Below are positions 36,858 to 45,514 of a DNA stretch of 64,000 nucleotides, in pieces. How positions within the stretch are numbered: position 1 is the stretch's first letter; each line of letters begins with the position of its first letter. The stretch is from the NCBI GenBank assembly GCA_046329435.1, contig JAXLUR010000005.1, positions 124,001-188,000 of the forward strand. The letters run 5' to 3'. Under the pieces are notes generated by a model that worked only from the letters and a program-made list of their open reading frames with translations, had not been told where the DNA came from and made no database searches. Position numbers and translations under genes: made by a program. This DNA comes from M3007 sp046329435 (GTDB lineage: Bacteria > Bacteroidota > Bacteroidia > Chitinophagales > Saprospiraceae).

Positions 36858-37424
36858 ATGAAAAACATACTCCTCCCTTTCCTGCCGATTGTTGCGGCGT
36901 TGCTGCTTTTGCAAAGCTGCGCACCCGCTGTCAGGGTTTATTCCGAAGAAGAACCTGGCGTCAATCTATACCAGTACAGCACATTCAGCTGGCTCGACAA
37001 CCCCGTCGTAGCACGGGGCAACAGCGGCCCCGAATGGCTGAATAAAGCCTCGGAAGACGATATCCGCGGGGCCGTCGAACAACAATTGGGCCGCTTCGGC
37101 ATGCGCCTTTGTCAGGACAACCCTGACCTGATGTTGCATTACCATGTCGTCATAAAAAATGAAGTGTTCTACGTCCGAGACTGGTGGTGCGACGAAGAAA
37201 GCTGGCGGCAATACGGCCATTGTAACCGCGTCCGGCCGGTACAATACCGTGAAGGAACCCTGATCGTGGACATGATCGATGCCCGGACGGGCGAACAGGT
37301 CTGGCGAGGCGCCGCCACTGGTGCGCTTGAAAATTTGACACCCGAACAGGCAGAACCGCGGATTTACGAAGCGGTACGGCAGATTTTCAGGAAATTTCCA
37401 CAAAAACCTTTGCCCGGCGCCTGA
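36858..37424 (+). CDS. DUF4136 lipoprotein
   Basis: A 188-residue lipoprotein with lipobox LLLQSC (Cys at 21). The mature sequence follows DUF4136: NLYQYSTFSWLDNP, IRGAVEQQLGRFGMRLCQDN, DLMLHYHVVIKNE, GTLIVDMIDARTGEQVWRGA and YEAVRQIFRKFP. These are envelope proteins of unknown function, common in Bacteroidota. It converges with the M14-like gene only 3 bases after its stop. About 200 bases of mostly featureless sequence precede it. Confidence 0.88.
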   Translation: MKNILLPFLPIVAALLLLQSCAPAVRVYSEEEPGVNLYQYSTFSWLDNPVVARGNSGPEWLNKASEDDIRGAVEQQLGRFGMRLCQDNPDLMLHYHVVIKNEVFYVRDWWCDEESWRQYGHCNRVRPVQYREGTLIVDMIDARTGEQVWRGAATGALENLTPEQAEPRIYEAVRQIFRKFPQKPLPGA

Positions 37425-37427
37425 TAA

Positions 37428-38351
37428 TCAGGGTTTTAGAAATACCTCGAATATCGTTTGCGAAAGGTTGTCCAGCTCTTTCCAGCGCCATGGGTCGCGT
37501 CCGTTGTTGCTGTTTTCGTAACCGAATGTCTCCACCGTCACCACGTTGATCGCCTGCCGCGAGGGCGTAGGGCGCGAGCCCCATTGCCCCAGACTGACTC
37601 CGTCGGACAACTTGATGGCTGTATCGTTCGGGTAACGCGTGGTCTGGCGCGAGGTACGCAGGAAGTTGGCAGGCAAGCGCACCCCCAGCGAATCGGCGTA
37701 CAAGGCCATGGCCAGTGCCAGCGCATCGTCTTTTTTCTCCTGGCCGGGCCGCGGATCGGTGGTGATGCTCGGCCCGCCTCCCGACATCATCTCCAGCAAG
37801 CCTGAGGGACTGGTATCGGTGTTTCGGTGCCCGTGCACACTGGCAATGCGTTCGGGCTTGTAGTGGTTGATCAGGTTGAGTAAAAATATGACCTCGGGCT
37901 CCATGCAACGGCCGTGCGCGTCGGGGTAGCACCCGTCGCGTGGATCAAAGCGATGATCTTTGCCTACCGGGGGCATCTGACGGTTGGGATCGGGCTGGCC
38001 CGGCGTGGCCCGAAGGCGCGAGGCGAGGTTTTCGGGAAATAAAACCGGTACCACGATGATGGAAAAATAGGGCTTGGGGGCGCCTTCTTTTTGCAAGCGC
38101 TGCAACAACTGTTCGACTACCTCCACCCCTGCCGCTTCCGAACCATGTATGCCGCTCACCACCATCAGATGCCGTTTCGTTTCGCCGGGGAAGTAGTACA
38201 CAGGAACATTGGGGCCGCCGCGGAAATTCATAAGATGCGGGGCCGTGGCGGTTCGGACCTGCGTCGTGGTCGTATGCAGCACAAAACCGAACAAGCCGCT
38301 CGCCAGTATCAGGCCTGTCAACCAGTCGGGGCGCAGAAAAAACCTGTTCAT
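37428..38351 (-). CDS. M14-like zinc carboxypeptidase/deacylase-family protein
   Basis: A 307-residue protein with an N-terminal anchor (WLTGLILASGLFGFVLHTTT). The zinc site is recognisable: HxxE in VSGIHGSEAAGVEVVEQ and a later histidine in ASVHGHRNTDTS. The final glutamate lies in NVVTVETFGYEN. This fits the M14/succinylglutamate desuccinylase-like superfamily; substrate could be a peptide or cell-wall fragment. The ATG at 38351 is preferred; one at 38369 is possible. A start at 38417 is excluded because a strong terminator hairpin (38382-38424) overlaps it. Confidence 0.75.
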   Translation of the reverse strand: MNRFFLRPDWLTGLILASGLFGFVLHTTTTQVRTATAPHLMNFRGGPNVPVYYFPGETKRHLMVVSGIHGSEAAGVEVVEQLLQRLQKEGAPKPYFSIIVVPVLFPENLASRLRATPGQPDPNRQMPPVGKDHRFDPRDGCYPDAHGRCMEPEVIFLLNLINHYKPERIASVHGHRNTDTSPSGLLEMMSGGGPSITTDPRPGQEKKDDALALAMALYADSLGVRLPANFLRTSRQTTRYPNDTAIKLSDGVSLGQWGSRPTPSRQAINVVTVETFGYENSNNGRDPWRWKELDNLSQTIFEVFLKP

Positions 38352-38374
38352 AAGTACTCGTATTTTCATGGACG

Positions 38375-38424
38375 CAAAAAAAGGCTGTTTGGGCCTGCTC
38401 CGGAAGAGCCGACCCAAACAGCCT
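38375..38424 (-). terminator. Rho-independent terminator of the T9SS protein gene
   Basis: On the minus strand a 12-base stem (38413-38424 with 38382-38393, aggctgtttggg) is followed directly by TTTTTTT. It ends the transcript from 39569 and isolates the M14-like gene downstream. Confidence 0.88.
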
Positions 38425-38483
38425 CTAATTTTAACAGGTTCCAGATGATTTCCCCCCCCTTTCCGGGGCTATTGCCGATGTTT

Positions 38484-39569
38484 TCAGGCTTTCACCCAGG
38501 GAAGGGTTTTGACGGCTTTGCCATTGCTCAGGCTCAGGAAGTACTGTCCGGCCGGCCAGTCGCCCACAGAAAACGTCAATTGGTTGTCGCCTTCGTCAGC
38601 GCGGATAACACGGGACTGCAACAAGCGGCCCTGGGTATCGAATACCGACAACTGAAGTTCTTCTGCCTGCTCTTTGCCGGCAAAACGGAGTGTCAGATCA
38701 TCGACAGCCGGGTTGGGGCCGAAGTTGAGAATGTCGAGGCCCAATTGTTGTTCGGGCGTTTCCTTTACAGCGGTGGTCAATGCGGTGACAAAATTGACGG
38801 ATTTGGTGACCGGAATTTCCTGTTCAAAGGGCGGGAAGCCGGGTGTGACCGTTTGGGAATGGCCACCGGAGTATGTGACCGAAACCTGCGGCCCGGGTCT
38901 GCCGGCAACATACCACTCATAGGTCGTGTTGTTCAACACAGTGATCGAATAGCCACCGTCGAACGCTACGCTGTCGATACTCACTTCCACCGTTTTTACA
39001 CGAATAGCATTGTCGAAGGTTGCGTCGGGCATTTTCAGGGTGCCGTAGGCATCGTATTCGGAGGCCTTGACGGAGCGGTTGAAAAAAGTGCCGGTTCCGG
39101 GGATGGTGACCGTGCTGGTATAGGCGTCGTTGTATGCGCCGTGATAGTTGAGCGGCGCCTGAATATTGATTTGCGGGTCGCTGAATTCAAAAAACACGCC
39201 CGCAGCGGCCGAACCCAGGGTGGAAATTTTATCGTTTTCGACCTTCAAATAGAGGTAGAAGTCGCCGTTGTCGGTAGTAGCCTGCACGGCGAGGTTGGCT
39301 TCGGGAAACAGGTTGGCGTGCGGCGTATTGCTGGCGGCAACAACGGTCGATTGTACCGGCGGTTCAAAGGACAGCGGCGTCAGGCCGGTAAAATCCCAAA
39401 CCATGTTGGCGCCGCCGGGTCCGGGTTCGATACCGCCCGTATCGCCGTCGGCCTGGGTCACGACATCGCCGACGGCCGGGAAAACGTTGTTCTGCAAAGT
39501 AGGTTGGGCATGTAAAGTGCCAAAGGCAAAAAGAACGGGAAAGGCAACAGCCAGGAGATTGTTTTTCAT
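38484..39569 (-). CDS. Secreted T9SS type A protein (paralog 1)
   Basis: A 361-residue protein with a signal peptide (MKNNLLAVAFPVLFAFGTLH, then AQPTLQNNVFPAVGD). The middle is beta-rich, with GANMVWDFTGL and YDAYGTLKMPDATFDNAIRV. The C-terminus is a type A sorting domain: LDILNFGPNPAVDDLTLRF, LQLSVFDTQGRLL, WPAGQYFLSLSNGKAV. It shares domain order and motifs with the gene at 39753-40826, so the pair arose by duplication. Expected location is the cell surface or medium. Function unknown. Confidence 0.88.
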   Translation of the reverse strand: MKNNLLAVAFPVLFAFGTLHAQPTLQNNVFPAVGDVVTQADGDTGGIEPGPGGANMVWDFTGLTPLSFEPPVQSTVVAASNTPHANLFPEANLAVQATTDNGDFYLYLKVENDKISTLGSAAAGVFFEFSDPQINIQAPLNYHGAYNDAYTSTVTIPGTGTFFNRSVKASEYDAYGTLKMPDATFDNAIRVKTVEVSIDSVAFDGGYSITVLNNTTYEWYVAGRPGPQVSVTYSGGHSQTVTPGFPPFEQEIPVTKSVNFVTALTTAVKETPEQQLGLDILNFGPNPAVDDLTLRFAGKEQAEELQLSVFDTQGRLLQSRVIRADEGDNQLTFSVGDWPAGQYFLSLSNGKAVKTLPWVKA

Positions 39570-39752
39570 GCTTATTTAGTGTTGGTTGAATGACAAATGC
39601 ACAAGAGCGATCAACTGCGGATCGGTCTTGCGCATCTGACACCGGCTAATGGAAGCATGTTGCAACCGGGTTGCCATGAGGGGGGGGAAACACAAGCGCC
39701 TGCACTTCAAATCACTGAAATACAGACACTTGCAAAGAATGTTACCTTTTTC

Positions 39753-40826
39753 TTAAAATTTTTCCCAGGGCAAAGTCCGGGTCAGGCAACCATCAGTCAG
39801 GTAAAGAAAGTAAGGGCCGGCGGGCAGGGTTCCGACCTTGAAAGTGGTGGAGTTCGGGCCGAAGTCGGACACCAGCATCTGTTTTTGCAACACAGCGCCT
39901 TTTTCATCCAGCAACAGGCACTGGATATCGGCGCCGGTCGTCATGCCGAAAAATTCGAGGCGCAGGGTTTCGGTAGCCGGATTGGGGTACAGCGCACAGC
40001 TCGACGCAACGAATGCCCCCGCCAGCGGCTCGTCGGCACGGGTGGTCAGGGCGCTGACATACCGCACCGACTTGTACGGCGGGTTGGGCATCATCATGGG
40101 CGGAATGCCGGAGTAGAAAAACGTGGTCGATCCTGTGCTGTTAGCGATGCTCAGTTGGGGCAAAGGGCGGCCATTGACATACCAATCGTATTGAATATCA
40201 GTATGTTCGTTGAGAGAATAACCGGCAAACAACCAGGTGGTATCTCGGTAAGTCGCGACCGTTTTCAGGCGAATGGCATGCTGGAAAGTGCCCAAAGGCG
40301 TAATCAGGGTGCCAAAGGCGTCGTAGGTTGTCGTTTTATGCCCCATGCCCTGCAACTGGTTGTCGGGCATGGAATTGTAGCGATAAAAGTCGTCGCTAAA
40401 ACTTTCCCCGAAGTCCAGCGGCGTTTCCAGCGCAGTTTCCGGATCAGAGTATTGCAGCGGTAAACCGTATTCAACCGAGCCGACTACCGACAGCACACTG
40501 GATTCTTTTCGATAATAAAAGAAAGCGCTATCCTGATCGACCGGTTGCACTCCGCAGAGGTTGGCAAAGGGAAACTCGCCGGCGTAAGCGGTCTGACTGG
40601 CGGGTTTGAAAGTGACGGGATTCAGCATGTTCAGGGCTTGCAGGCCTGAAAAATCCCAGGTTTGGTCGGCGCCGGCGTTGCCCGGCTGTACGCCGGTTGT
40701 ATCGGCGATAGAGATGCTCATTTGGGTGCCTGCTGCTGGAAACACCGTGTTGAGCAGGGTCGGTTGGGCCAAAGCGGCGCTGAGCGGCAGGAGTGCCGGC
40801 AGTAGAAGTAGTTTTTGCATAGACAT
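39753..40826 (-). CDS. Secreted T9SS type A protein (paralog 2)
   Basis: A 357-residue protein from ATG 40826 (MSMQKLLLLPALLPLSAALA, then QPTLLNTVFPAAGTQ). Matching motifs with its neighbour include PTLxNxVFPAxG, WDFSGLQALN, TYDAFGTLITPLGTFQHAIR, YDWYVNGRPLPQ and a type A sorting end (CALYPNPATETLRLEFFG, LPAGPYFLYLTDG). The frame continues upstream to 40970 but without signal peptide, so the internal ATG was chosen. The spacing of 183 bases to paralog 1 allows separate transcription. Function unknown. Confidence 0.86.
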   Translation of the reverse strand: MSMQKLLLLPALLPLSAALAQPTLLNTVFPAAGTQMSISIADTTGVQPGNAGADQTWDFSGLQALNMLNPVTFKPASQTAYAGEFPFANLCGVQPVDQDSAFFYYRKESSVLSVVGSVEYGLPLQYSDPETALETPLDFGESFSDDFYRYNSMPDNQLQGMGHKTTTYDAFGTLITPLGTFQHAIRLKTVATYRDTTWLFAGYSLNEHTDIQYDWYVNGRPLPQLSIANSTGSTTFFYSGIPPMMMPNPPYKSVRYVSALTTRADEPLAGAFVASSCALYPNPATETLRLEFFGMTTGADIQCLLLDEKGAVLQKQMLVSDFGPNSTTFKVGTLPAGPYFLYLTDGCLTRTLPWEKF

Positions 40827-40908
40827 AGCCAATTGTTTTCTGCTTTCTAAGACAGATCGGAGTGGGCGGCGGTTGGGCGGTTGGGCAAAAAAATTTGTGA
40901 AGCGGCCC

Positions 40909-40951
40909 CAAAAAGGCGCCGGGCGTCTCCGCATACGCAGAAACGCCCGGC
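40909..40951 (-). terminator. Rho-independent terminator after the DUF4097-like gene
   Basis: On the minus strand the stem gccgggcgt (40943-40951 with 40918-40926), plus a short gcc extension, is followed by TTTTT. It ends the sigma/anti-sigma operon 27 bases after the last stop. Confidence 0.8.
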
Positions 40952-40977
40952 ACAAGGGAGAAATGGGCAAAAGGAAA

Positions 40978-42126
40978 TCAGCGCAGGACGAAGTCGCCGT
41001 AGTTGAGCCGGGCTTTTACAAGGCCGCGGGCATTGGCGTCGCCGACGTAGCCTTGCACGGAGGTTTTCCCGGCCGATTCGTTCTGACGCAGCATTTTGGC
41101 GCTGGAGGGGCACGAAACGTCGGTGTACTGGCCTTCGGCGTCGAAGCGGAAGGCAGCGCCCCTTTCAACATAGATCTGGGTATCCGTGTACTTGCCGGTT
41201 ATGGTTACAGCCTGGAAATTGCGCCCCAGCGCCTCTATTTTCAGGCCGCCGTAGGTCATGTCCACATCCACCTGATTGCTCAGGCTGCGAACGGACAGGT
41301 CGGTGTATTGTGCTGTTACAAAGGCAGATTGAACGCTCTGGATACGCACATCGGCGTATTTGGTCTGCAGGCGCAATTCGCCCACGTTGCCCAGTGCGAT
41401 ATCGTCGTAACGGGAGGTCAATCGCAGGTTGTTGGCCTGTTCGAAATTCAGTTCGGAATATTTCGAATCCAGTTGGACATCGCCGCATTGGCCGATGGAA
41501 ACACCGCCGTAGCCTACCTGTCCGCTGATGTTTTGCACTTTGGCGATGGTAGCTTTGCCGTAGTTGATGTTCAGGTCGGCGTCGGCGCCCAGCGCCTCGG
41601 TTCTCAAGTCGCCGTATTTGATCTCGGCAATGAGTTTGCCGTTGAGGTTGCCGACGTAGGAATTGCCGTATTTGTTTTTCAGATCGAGCGAGTTGCCGGC
41701 CGGAAGCCAGACCTCGTAGTTGATCTTGAAATCCTGGCAGGAGTTGCCAAAATCGGGGCCCCACCAGCCGCTGCCTTTATCGATGACCGTTTCGGATTTC
41801 ACATAATCGGGGGTATTGGTGAAATTGACATTGATCCGGTCGAAGGTGCGGTCGGCGCCGCGTTGATCATTGGCGTTCACGACGATGGTGATGTCGATCT
41901 TGACCGAGTTGTTGGTCCAGGTATTGACATTTACCTTGCCGTACTGGTTGTAAAGGGCGGTGAGTCCGTTGGGCGTGATGCTGAAATCACGGCTGATGGT
42001 GCGCGTAAATTCGCGCAGCGGTTCACCGGCGCGCGCGGCGACGATACCCAGCATCCAGCAGCCGAGGAGCAGGAACGTCCGCCACCTTTGCAGCGCGGTC
42101 AGTTCAAATAGATTCTGTTTCATCAT
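40978..42126 (-). CDS. DUF4097-like secreted beta-strand-repeat protein
   Basis: A 382-residue protein starting MMKQNLFELTALQRWRTFLL, with a signal peptide ending near AARAG. The mature part is made of short beta-strand repeats of the form KYGDLRTEALGADADLNINY, KYSELNFEQANNLRLTSRYD, KYADVRIQSVQSAFVTAQYT, a beta-helix pattern like DUF4097 adhesin-like proteins. Its start overlaps the end of the anti-sigma gene by 23 bases, so translation is probably coupled. Being third in an ECF sigma operon, it is likely a sensed or controlled envelope protein. Confidence 0.85.
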   Translation of the reverse strand: MMKQNLFELTALQRWRTFLLLGCWMLGIVAARAGEPLREFTRTISRDFSITPNGLTALYNQYGKVNVNTWTNNSVKIDITIVVNANDQRGADRTFDRINVNFTNTPDYVKSETVIDKGSGWWGPDFGNSCQDFKINYEVWLPAGNSLDLKNKYGNSYVGNLNGKLIAEIKYGDLRTEALGADADLNINYGKATIAKVQNISGQVGYGGVSIGQCGDVQLDSKYSELNFEQANNLRLTSRYDDIALGNVGELRLQTKYADVRIQSVQSAFVTAQYTDLSVRSLSNQVDVDMTYGGLKIEALGRNFQAVTITGKYTDTQIYVERGAAFRFDAEGQYTDVSCPSSAKMLRQNESAGKTSVQGYVGDANARGLVKARLNYGDFVLR

Positions 42127-42883
42127 TTTTATTGCTGTTGATTTTCGTTTTCGGAAGTGAGTTCGGGGTTTGAAGGCGCTCGAGTACCCGCTCGAGAATA
42201 GCGGCTTTGGCCTTGTAATTTTCAATCATGGCGCGCACTACCTGCTCCCGGTTGCCGGGAGGTACGTGGGCGAGTTCCTGCTGTAATTCCTGCATTACGG
42301 CGTCGAGTTGCAGAAGATCCTGTTCGACATCGGCATTGTTACCGACAAAAGCGACCAGTTGTTGTTGTTTGGCGGCAATATCGCGCTGGTAATAATTTTC
42401 CAGTTCGGCGTATTCGCCCGACACCTGGCCGAGGGTCATGCCGTTGTGTTGCATGTTCTGTTCGCCTGCGTACCAAAGTCCGAGCCCTGCGCCGACAATC
42501 AGCAGCGCGACGGCGGCGGCGGCGCGCATCAGGTAGCGGCTCCAGCCGATTCGGGGGCCCGGGGCGGGCAGGTTTTTCTCCACGGCAGCCCACACGCGCA
42601 GGTCGGGAGTGGCGGCATCGAAAGCATCGCGATTGTGGCGAATGAAACCTTCCAGCCTGTCTGATGGCATCTGGAGACCGCTTTCTATCCGGCCCCAGAG
42701 GGATGCCGGCGGTTCGGCGGTGTCGAGCGCTTCGCGGTGGAGCAGCACAAACCGTTCGGCGCCGGAAGAATTTACCAGGCGGTCGAGCGTGCGTGAAATG
42801 TGCTGCCAGCTCGCTGCATCGGGTTCGGCGGTATCGAACGCATCCCGGTTGTTCCGGATGAAATCCCGCAGTTTATCGTTCAT
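42104..42883 (-). CDS. Membrane anti-sigma-like protein with triplicated motif
   Basis: A 259-residue protein with one transmembrane helix (YLMRAAAAVALLIVGAGLGLWY) at about 115-136. The cytoplasmic N-terminal part holds three copies of a motif: FIRNNRDAFDTAEPDAASW, VLLHREALDTAEPPASLW and FIRHNRDAFDAATPDLRVW. The first and third are closest. The periplasmic part is helical, with LENYYQRDIAAKQQQL and QVVRAMIENYKAKAAILERV. It lacks the zinc anti-sigma HxxxCxxC motif. It follows the sigma factor by 45 bases. An anti-sigma role is inferred from position and topology. Confidence 0.75.
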   Translation of the reverse strand: MNDKLRDFIRNNRDAFDTAEPDAASWQHISRTLDRLVNSSGAERFVLLHREALDTAEPPASLWGRIESGLQMPSDRLEGFIRHNRDAFDAATPDLRVWAAVEKNLPAPGPRIGWSRYLMRAAAAVALLIVGAGLGLWYAGEQNMQHNGMTLGQVSGEYAELENYYQRDIAAKQQQLVAFVGNNADVEQDLLQLDAVMQELQQELAHVPPGNREQVVRAMIENYKAKAAILERVLERLQTPNSLPKTKINSNKNDETESI

Positions 42884-42928
42884 TTTCTGTGTATTGTAGG
42901 AGGTTTTGGGTGAAGATTAAAGATCAGA

Positions 42929-43459
42929 TCAGCTTTGGAGCATTTCCCGGAGTTTTGCTTTGGCCCGGCTGTACTGCGATTTTGAAGTCGCTTCGGTAAT
43001 ACCGAGGATTTGGGCAATTTCTTCATGGTCGTATCCTTCCACGGCATAGAGGCTGAATACCACCCTGTAGCCGTCGGGCAATTCGTTGATGGCCCTGTTG
43101 ATTCGGTCAACGGAATAGGGTGTTTCAGGTTCGTGGTCGTGGTCATCGATTCTGTCGGCGCCGGCGCCCAGTTCGGAAAAAGCCAGGCGACGGCTTTTCA
43201 GGAAATTGATGCATTTATTGACCGTAATCCGCTTCATCCAGGCGCCGATGCTGCTTTCATGCCGGAATGAATCCAGTTTGGTAAACACCTCGACAAAAAT
43301 GCTTTGCAACACATCTTCGGCGTCGTGCGGGTTTTGCAGCATCCGAAGGGCGGTGTTGTACATCGCTCTCGAATACAAACGGTAGAGTTCAAATTGCGCG
43401 TCGCGTCGGCCTTCTCTGCAGCGTTCGACCAACTCGCGGTGCGTTTGGGTAGCGTCCAT
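42929..43459 (-). CDS. ECF-type RNA polymerase sigma factor
   Basis: A 176-residue sigma-70 family protein of ECF size. Region 2 reads FELYRLYSRAMYNTALRMLQ, NPHDAEDVLQSIFVEVFTKL and WMKRITVNKCINFLKSRR; region 4 reads ELPDGYRVVFSLYAVEGYDH, EEIAQILGITEATSKSQYSR and AKAKLREML. It heads an operon with the membrane anti-sigma-like protein and the DUF4097-like protein, a common Bacteroidota arrangement for envelope control. It should direct RNA polymerase to its own regulon after release by the membrane partner. Confidence 0.93.
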   Translation of the reverse strand: MDATQTHRELVERCREGRRDAQFELYRLYSRAMYNTALRMLQNPHDAEDVLQSIFVEVFTKLDSFRHESSIGAWMKRITVNKCINFLKSRRLAFSELGAGADRIDDHDHEPETPYSVDRINRAINELPDGYRVVFSLYAVEGYDHEEIAQILGITEATSKSQYSRAKAKLREMLQS

Positions 43460-43583
43460 TCTGTGATTTGATCGTCTGTAATGACAAATACATGCGGGCG
43501 GGGTTGCACGGACAAGGTCGGAATTTGTGTCAAAATTTGGTCATGTCATGCAGCGGCGCCCATCTGCTGCTTTTCTTCAAATC

Positions 43584-43621
43584 AAAAGGCGCAAGACAGC
43601 CATGAAAGGTCGTCTTGCGCC
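43584..43621 (-). terminator. Rho-independent terminator of the lipoprotein gene
   Basis: On the minus strand the 10-base stem ggcgcaagac (43612-43621 with 43588-43597) is followed by TTTT. It lies 56 bases beyond the stop at 43677. Confidence 0.75.
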
Positions 43622-43676
43622 ATGCATCACTACATTTTCACTCTTGTTTATCTGCCTGATGGCAAATGCCGCGGCA

Positions 43677-45269
43677 TTATTCAGCTTCTTCTTTCCAGAG
43701 CATGTCTTCTTTCATCCATTTTTCGAGCTGTTCGCGGGAGTACCTCGGCAGAGCCCTGGCCTGCGCGAACTGGCGGAACCTCCGCAGGGCCGGTTCACCG
43801 CCTGCCGGCGCCTGTACAGCGGTATAGTGCCCTCGGGTATGCAGGAAGAAACTGCGTTCCATGCCGTCGGCAGGGTATTCGCCAGGTGCGGCAAAACTGA
43901 TCCTGACTTCGTCGCCGGCAGCGGTTTGTTCGTAGTAGGTGCCGTCGTTGCTTTGCAACACCATGCGCAGGTCGTGGCCATTTTGGTCGATCGCAGCGGT
44001 CATTGGCAGCACTTTTTGTTGTACAGGCATGGGGCTTGCGGCATCGAGCGCCACGTAGTCGATTTCCCAGAAAAGGAAACCTGTTGTCAATTTTACCCTG
44101 AATTCATCGCCTCGAACGCGGCTCAGATCAAGCGGCAAGACATCGCAGCGCATGCTGTTGGCGCCGGCCAGATGGAAGAAATCGACTTTCTCCCAACGAT
44201 CGGGCGCCGTTTCCAGCCAAACGGTCAGGGGCAAATTCGGGTTGGCGGCCTGGTCCGTTGCATGGTTGGGCGACTGGTCGTCGCGCATCACGCTCATCAT
44301 GGGGTCGAGCCAGCTGGAATTTTTGGCGCGCAGTACGAGGCTGGCGGCGCGCAAATTTTCAGGACGACGGAAGGTCAGCACCACGCCGTCGGTTGCGCGC
44401 GGATGGGCATTCATCTGATCGCCCGTGTAGCATTTTTCATCTTCCTGACTGAGCAGCGGGAACACGTTGCGGCCCTGCAGATCGGTTGCCCGCACAGGGC
44501 TTTCCGGATAAAGCAGGGTGTGCGCGCGGCCGTATTTATCGAACAAAACGCGGCTGCCTTCGGGGTGGTCCACTGCCAGCAGTTCGACCAGATCGGTGTG
44601 ATTGGCCTCCTTCGATTCGTTGACAAACCTGAGGTTATAAGCGCCTTTTACTGCCAGCAGGGGCTCGAGCGGCAGCCAGTCGGAGCGTTCCAGACCGGGT
44701 TGCATGGCGCCAACGTAAACCTGTCCCTGCGGGTGAAGATTGTCGCCTTCCTCAGTGTAAACGACAGGACCCGCGCCGGTCGAAGCCGTAAGAATCACAA
44801 AGCCGACAGGCGTCGTAAATCCGGTCAGATAAGGCGCAATAATGTTCTGGCGGTTGTATTTATACACCACACTGCGATTGACCCGGTTGAACGGCAGGGT
44901 GATATTGGCCGATTCGTTCAGGCCTTCGGCAAAGTTGCTGTTGACAAAAAAGAGGACGTATTCCTCCATTTTATTCTTTTCAATGCGGTCGGGGTGCAGA
45001 TTGATCACCTCATGCGCATCGACGCTGGACAAGCGGGTTATCGCGCCGCTTATTTCGTTGCGCCCAAGCACAACCTGATCGAAACGCCAGGCGACCTGAT
45101 CGGGGCGGTTTTCATCCAGCAGATAAAACCGGACATTATCGAAGTTCTGTCCGAGGGACTGGTCGGCAGCCAGCCTGGCGCTGGAACTGCACGAGCCGGC
45201 AATCAGTGCGATAGCCAATGAGACCGATGCCAGAATTAAAAAGCGGAAATTGTTCGTTAGCGGTTGCAT
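43677..45269 (-). CDS. Large lipoprotein of unknown function
   Basis: A 530-residue protein with a lipoprotein signal (FLILASVSLAIALIAGSC, Cys at 27). The mature part is mixed alpha/beta without a family I can name. Visible features are a beta-rich central part (RVLFDKYGRAHTLLYPESP, FLFWEIDYVALDAASP) and a charged helical C-terminus (YSREQLEKWMKEDMLWKEEA). It is monocistronic, with its own terminator. It probably sits in the inner or outer membrane facing the periplasm or the surface. Confidence 0.7.
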   Translation of the reverse strand: MQPLTNNFRFLILASVSLAIALIAGSCSSSARLAADQSLGQNFDNVRFYLLDENRPDQVAWRFDQVVLGRNEISGAITRLSSVDAHEVINLHPDRIEKNKMEEYVLFFVNSNFAEGLNESANITLPFNRVNRSVVYKYNRQNIIAPYLTGFTTPVGFVILTASTGAGPVVYTEEGDNLHPQGQVYVGAMQPGLERSDWLPLEPLLAVKGAYNLRFVNESKEANHTDLVELLAVDHPEGSRVLFDKYGRAHTLLYPESPVRATDLQGRNVFPLLSQEDEKCYTGDQMNAHPRATDGVVLTFRRPENLRAASLVLRAKNSSWLDPMMSVMRDDQSPNHATDQAANPNLPLTVWLETAPDRWEKVDFFHLAGANSMRCDVLPLDLSRVRGDEFRVKLTTGFLFWEIDYVALDAASPMPVQQKVLPMTAAIDQNGHDLRMVLQSNDGTYYEQTAAGDEVRISFAAPGEYPADGMERSFFLHTRGHYTAVQAPAGGEPALRRFRQFAQARALPRYSREQLEKWMKEDMLWKEEAE

Positions 45270-45410
45270 GACAGAAGTTGGTTGTTGAGCATGAGCGTTA
45301 AGGATTCAACAAAATGGGCAACTCCGACACCCGCTCAGCATGACAGCATTCGGGTAGCCGCCCACCCGGCATTGAAAAATCCCCTGCATTCCACCAACTC
45401 CCTGTACGGC

Positions 45411-45458
45411 AACGGGGCTTTTCCGCATGCCAGTTTGACCCTGCAAAAAAGCCCCGTT
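45411..45458. repeat. 12-bp inverted repeat between two minus-strand genes
   Basis: aacggggctttt (45411-45422) and its complement (45447-45458) flank a 24-base loop. No T-run follows on either strand. It lies downstream of the giant gene at 45515 and may end its transcript weakly. Confidence 0.5.
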
Positions 45459-45514
45459 ATCAGGTAAAATACGATGATCCAGATCAGAGTGCGGTATGAT
45501 TCGGCGAAGCGTTT

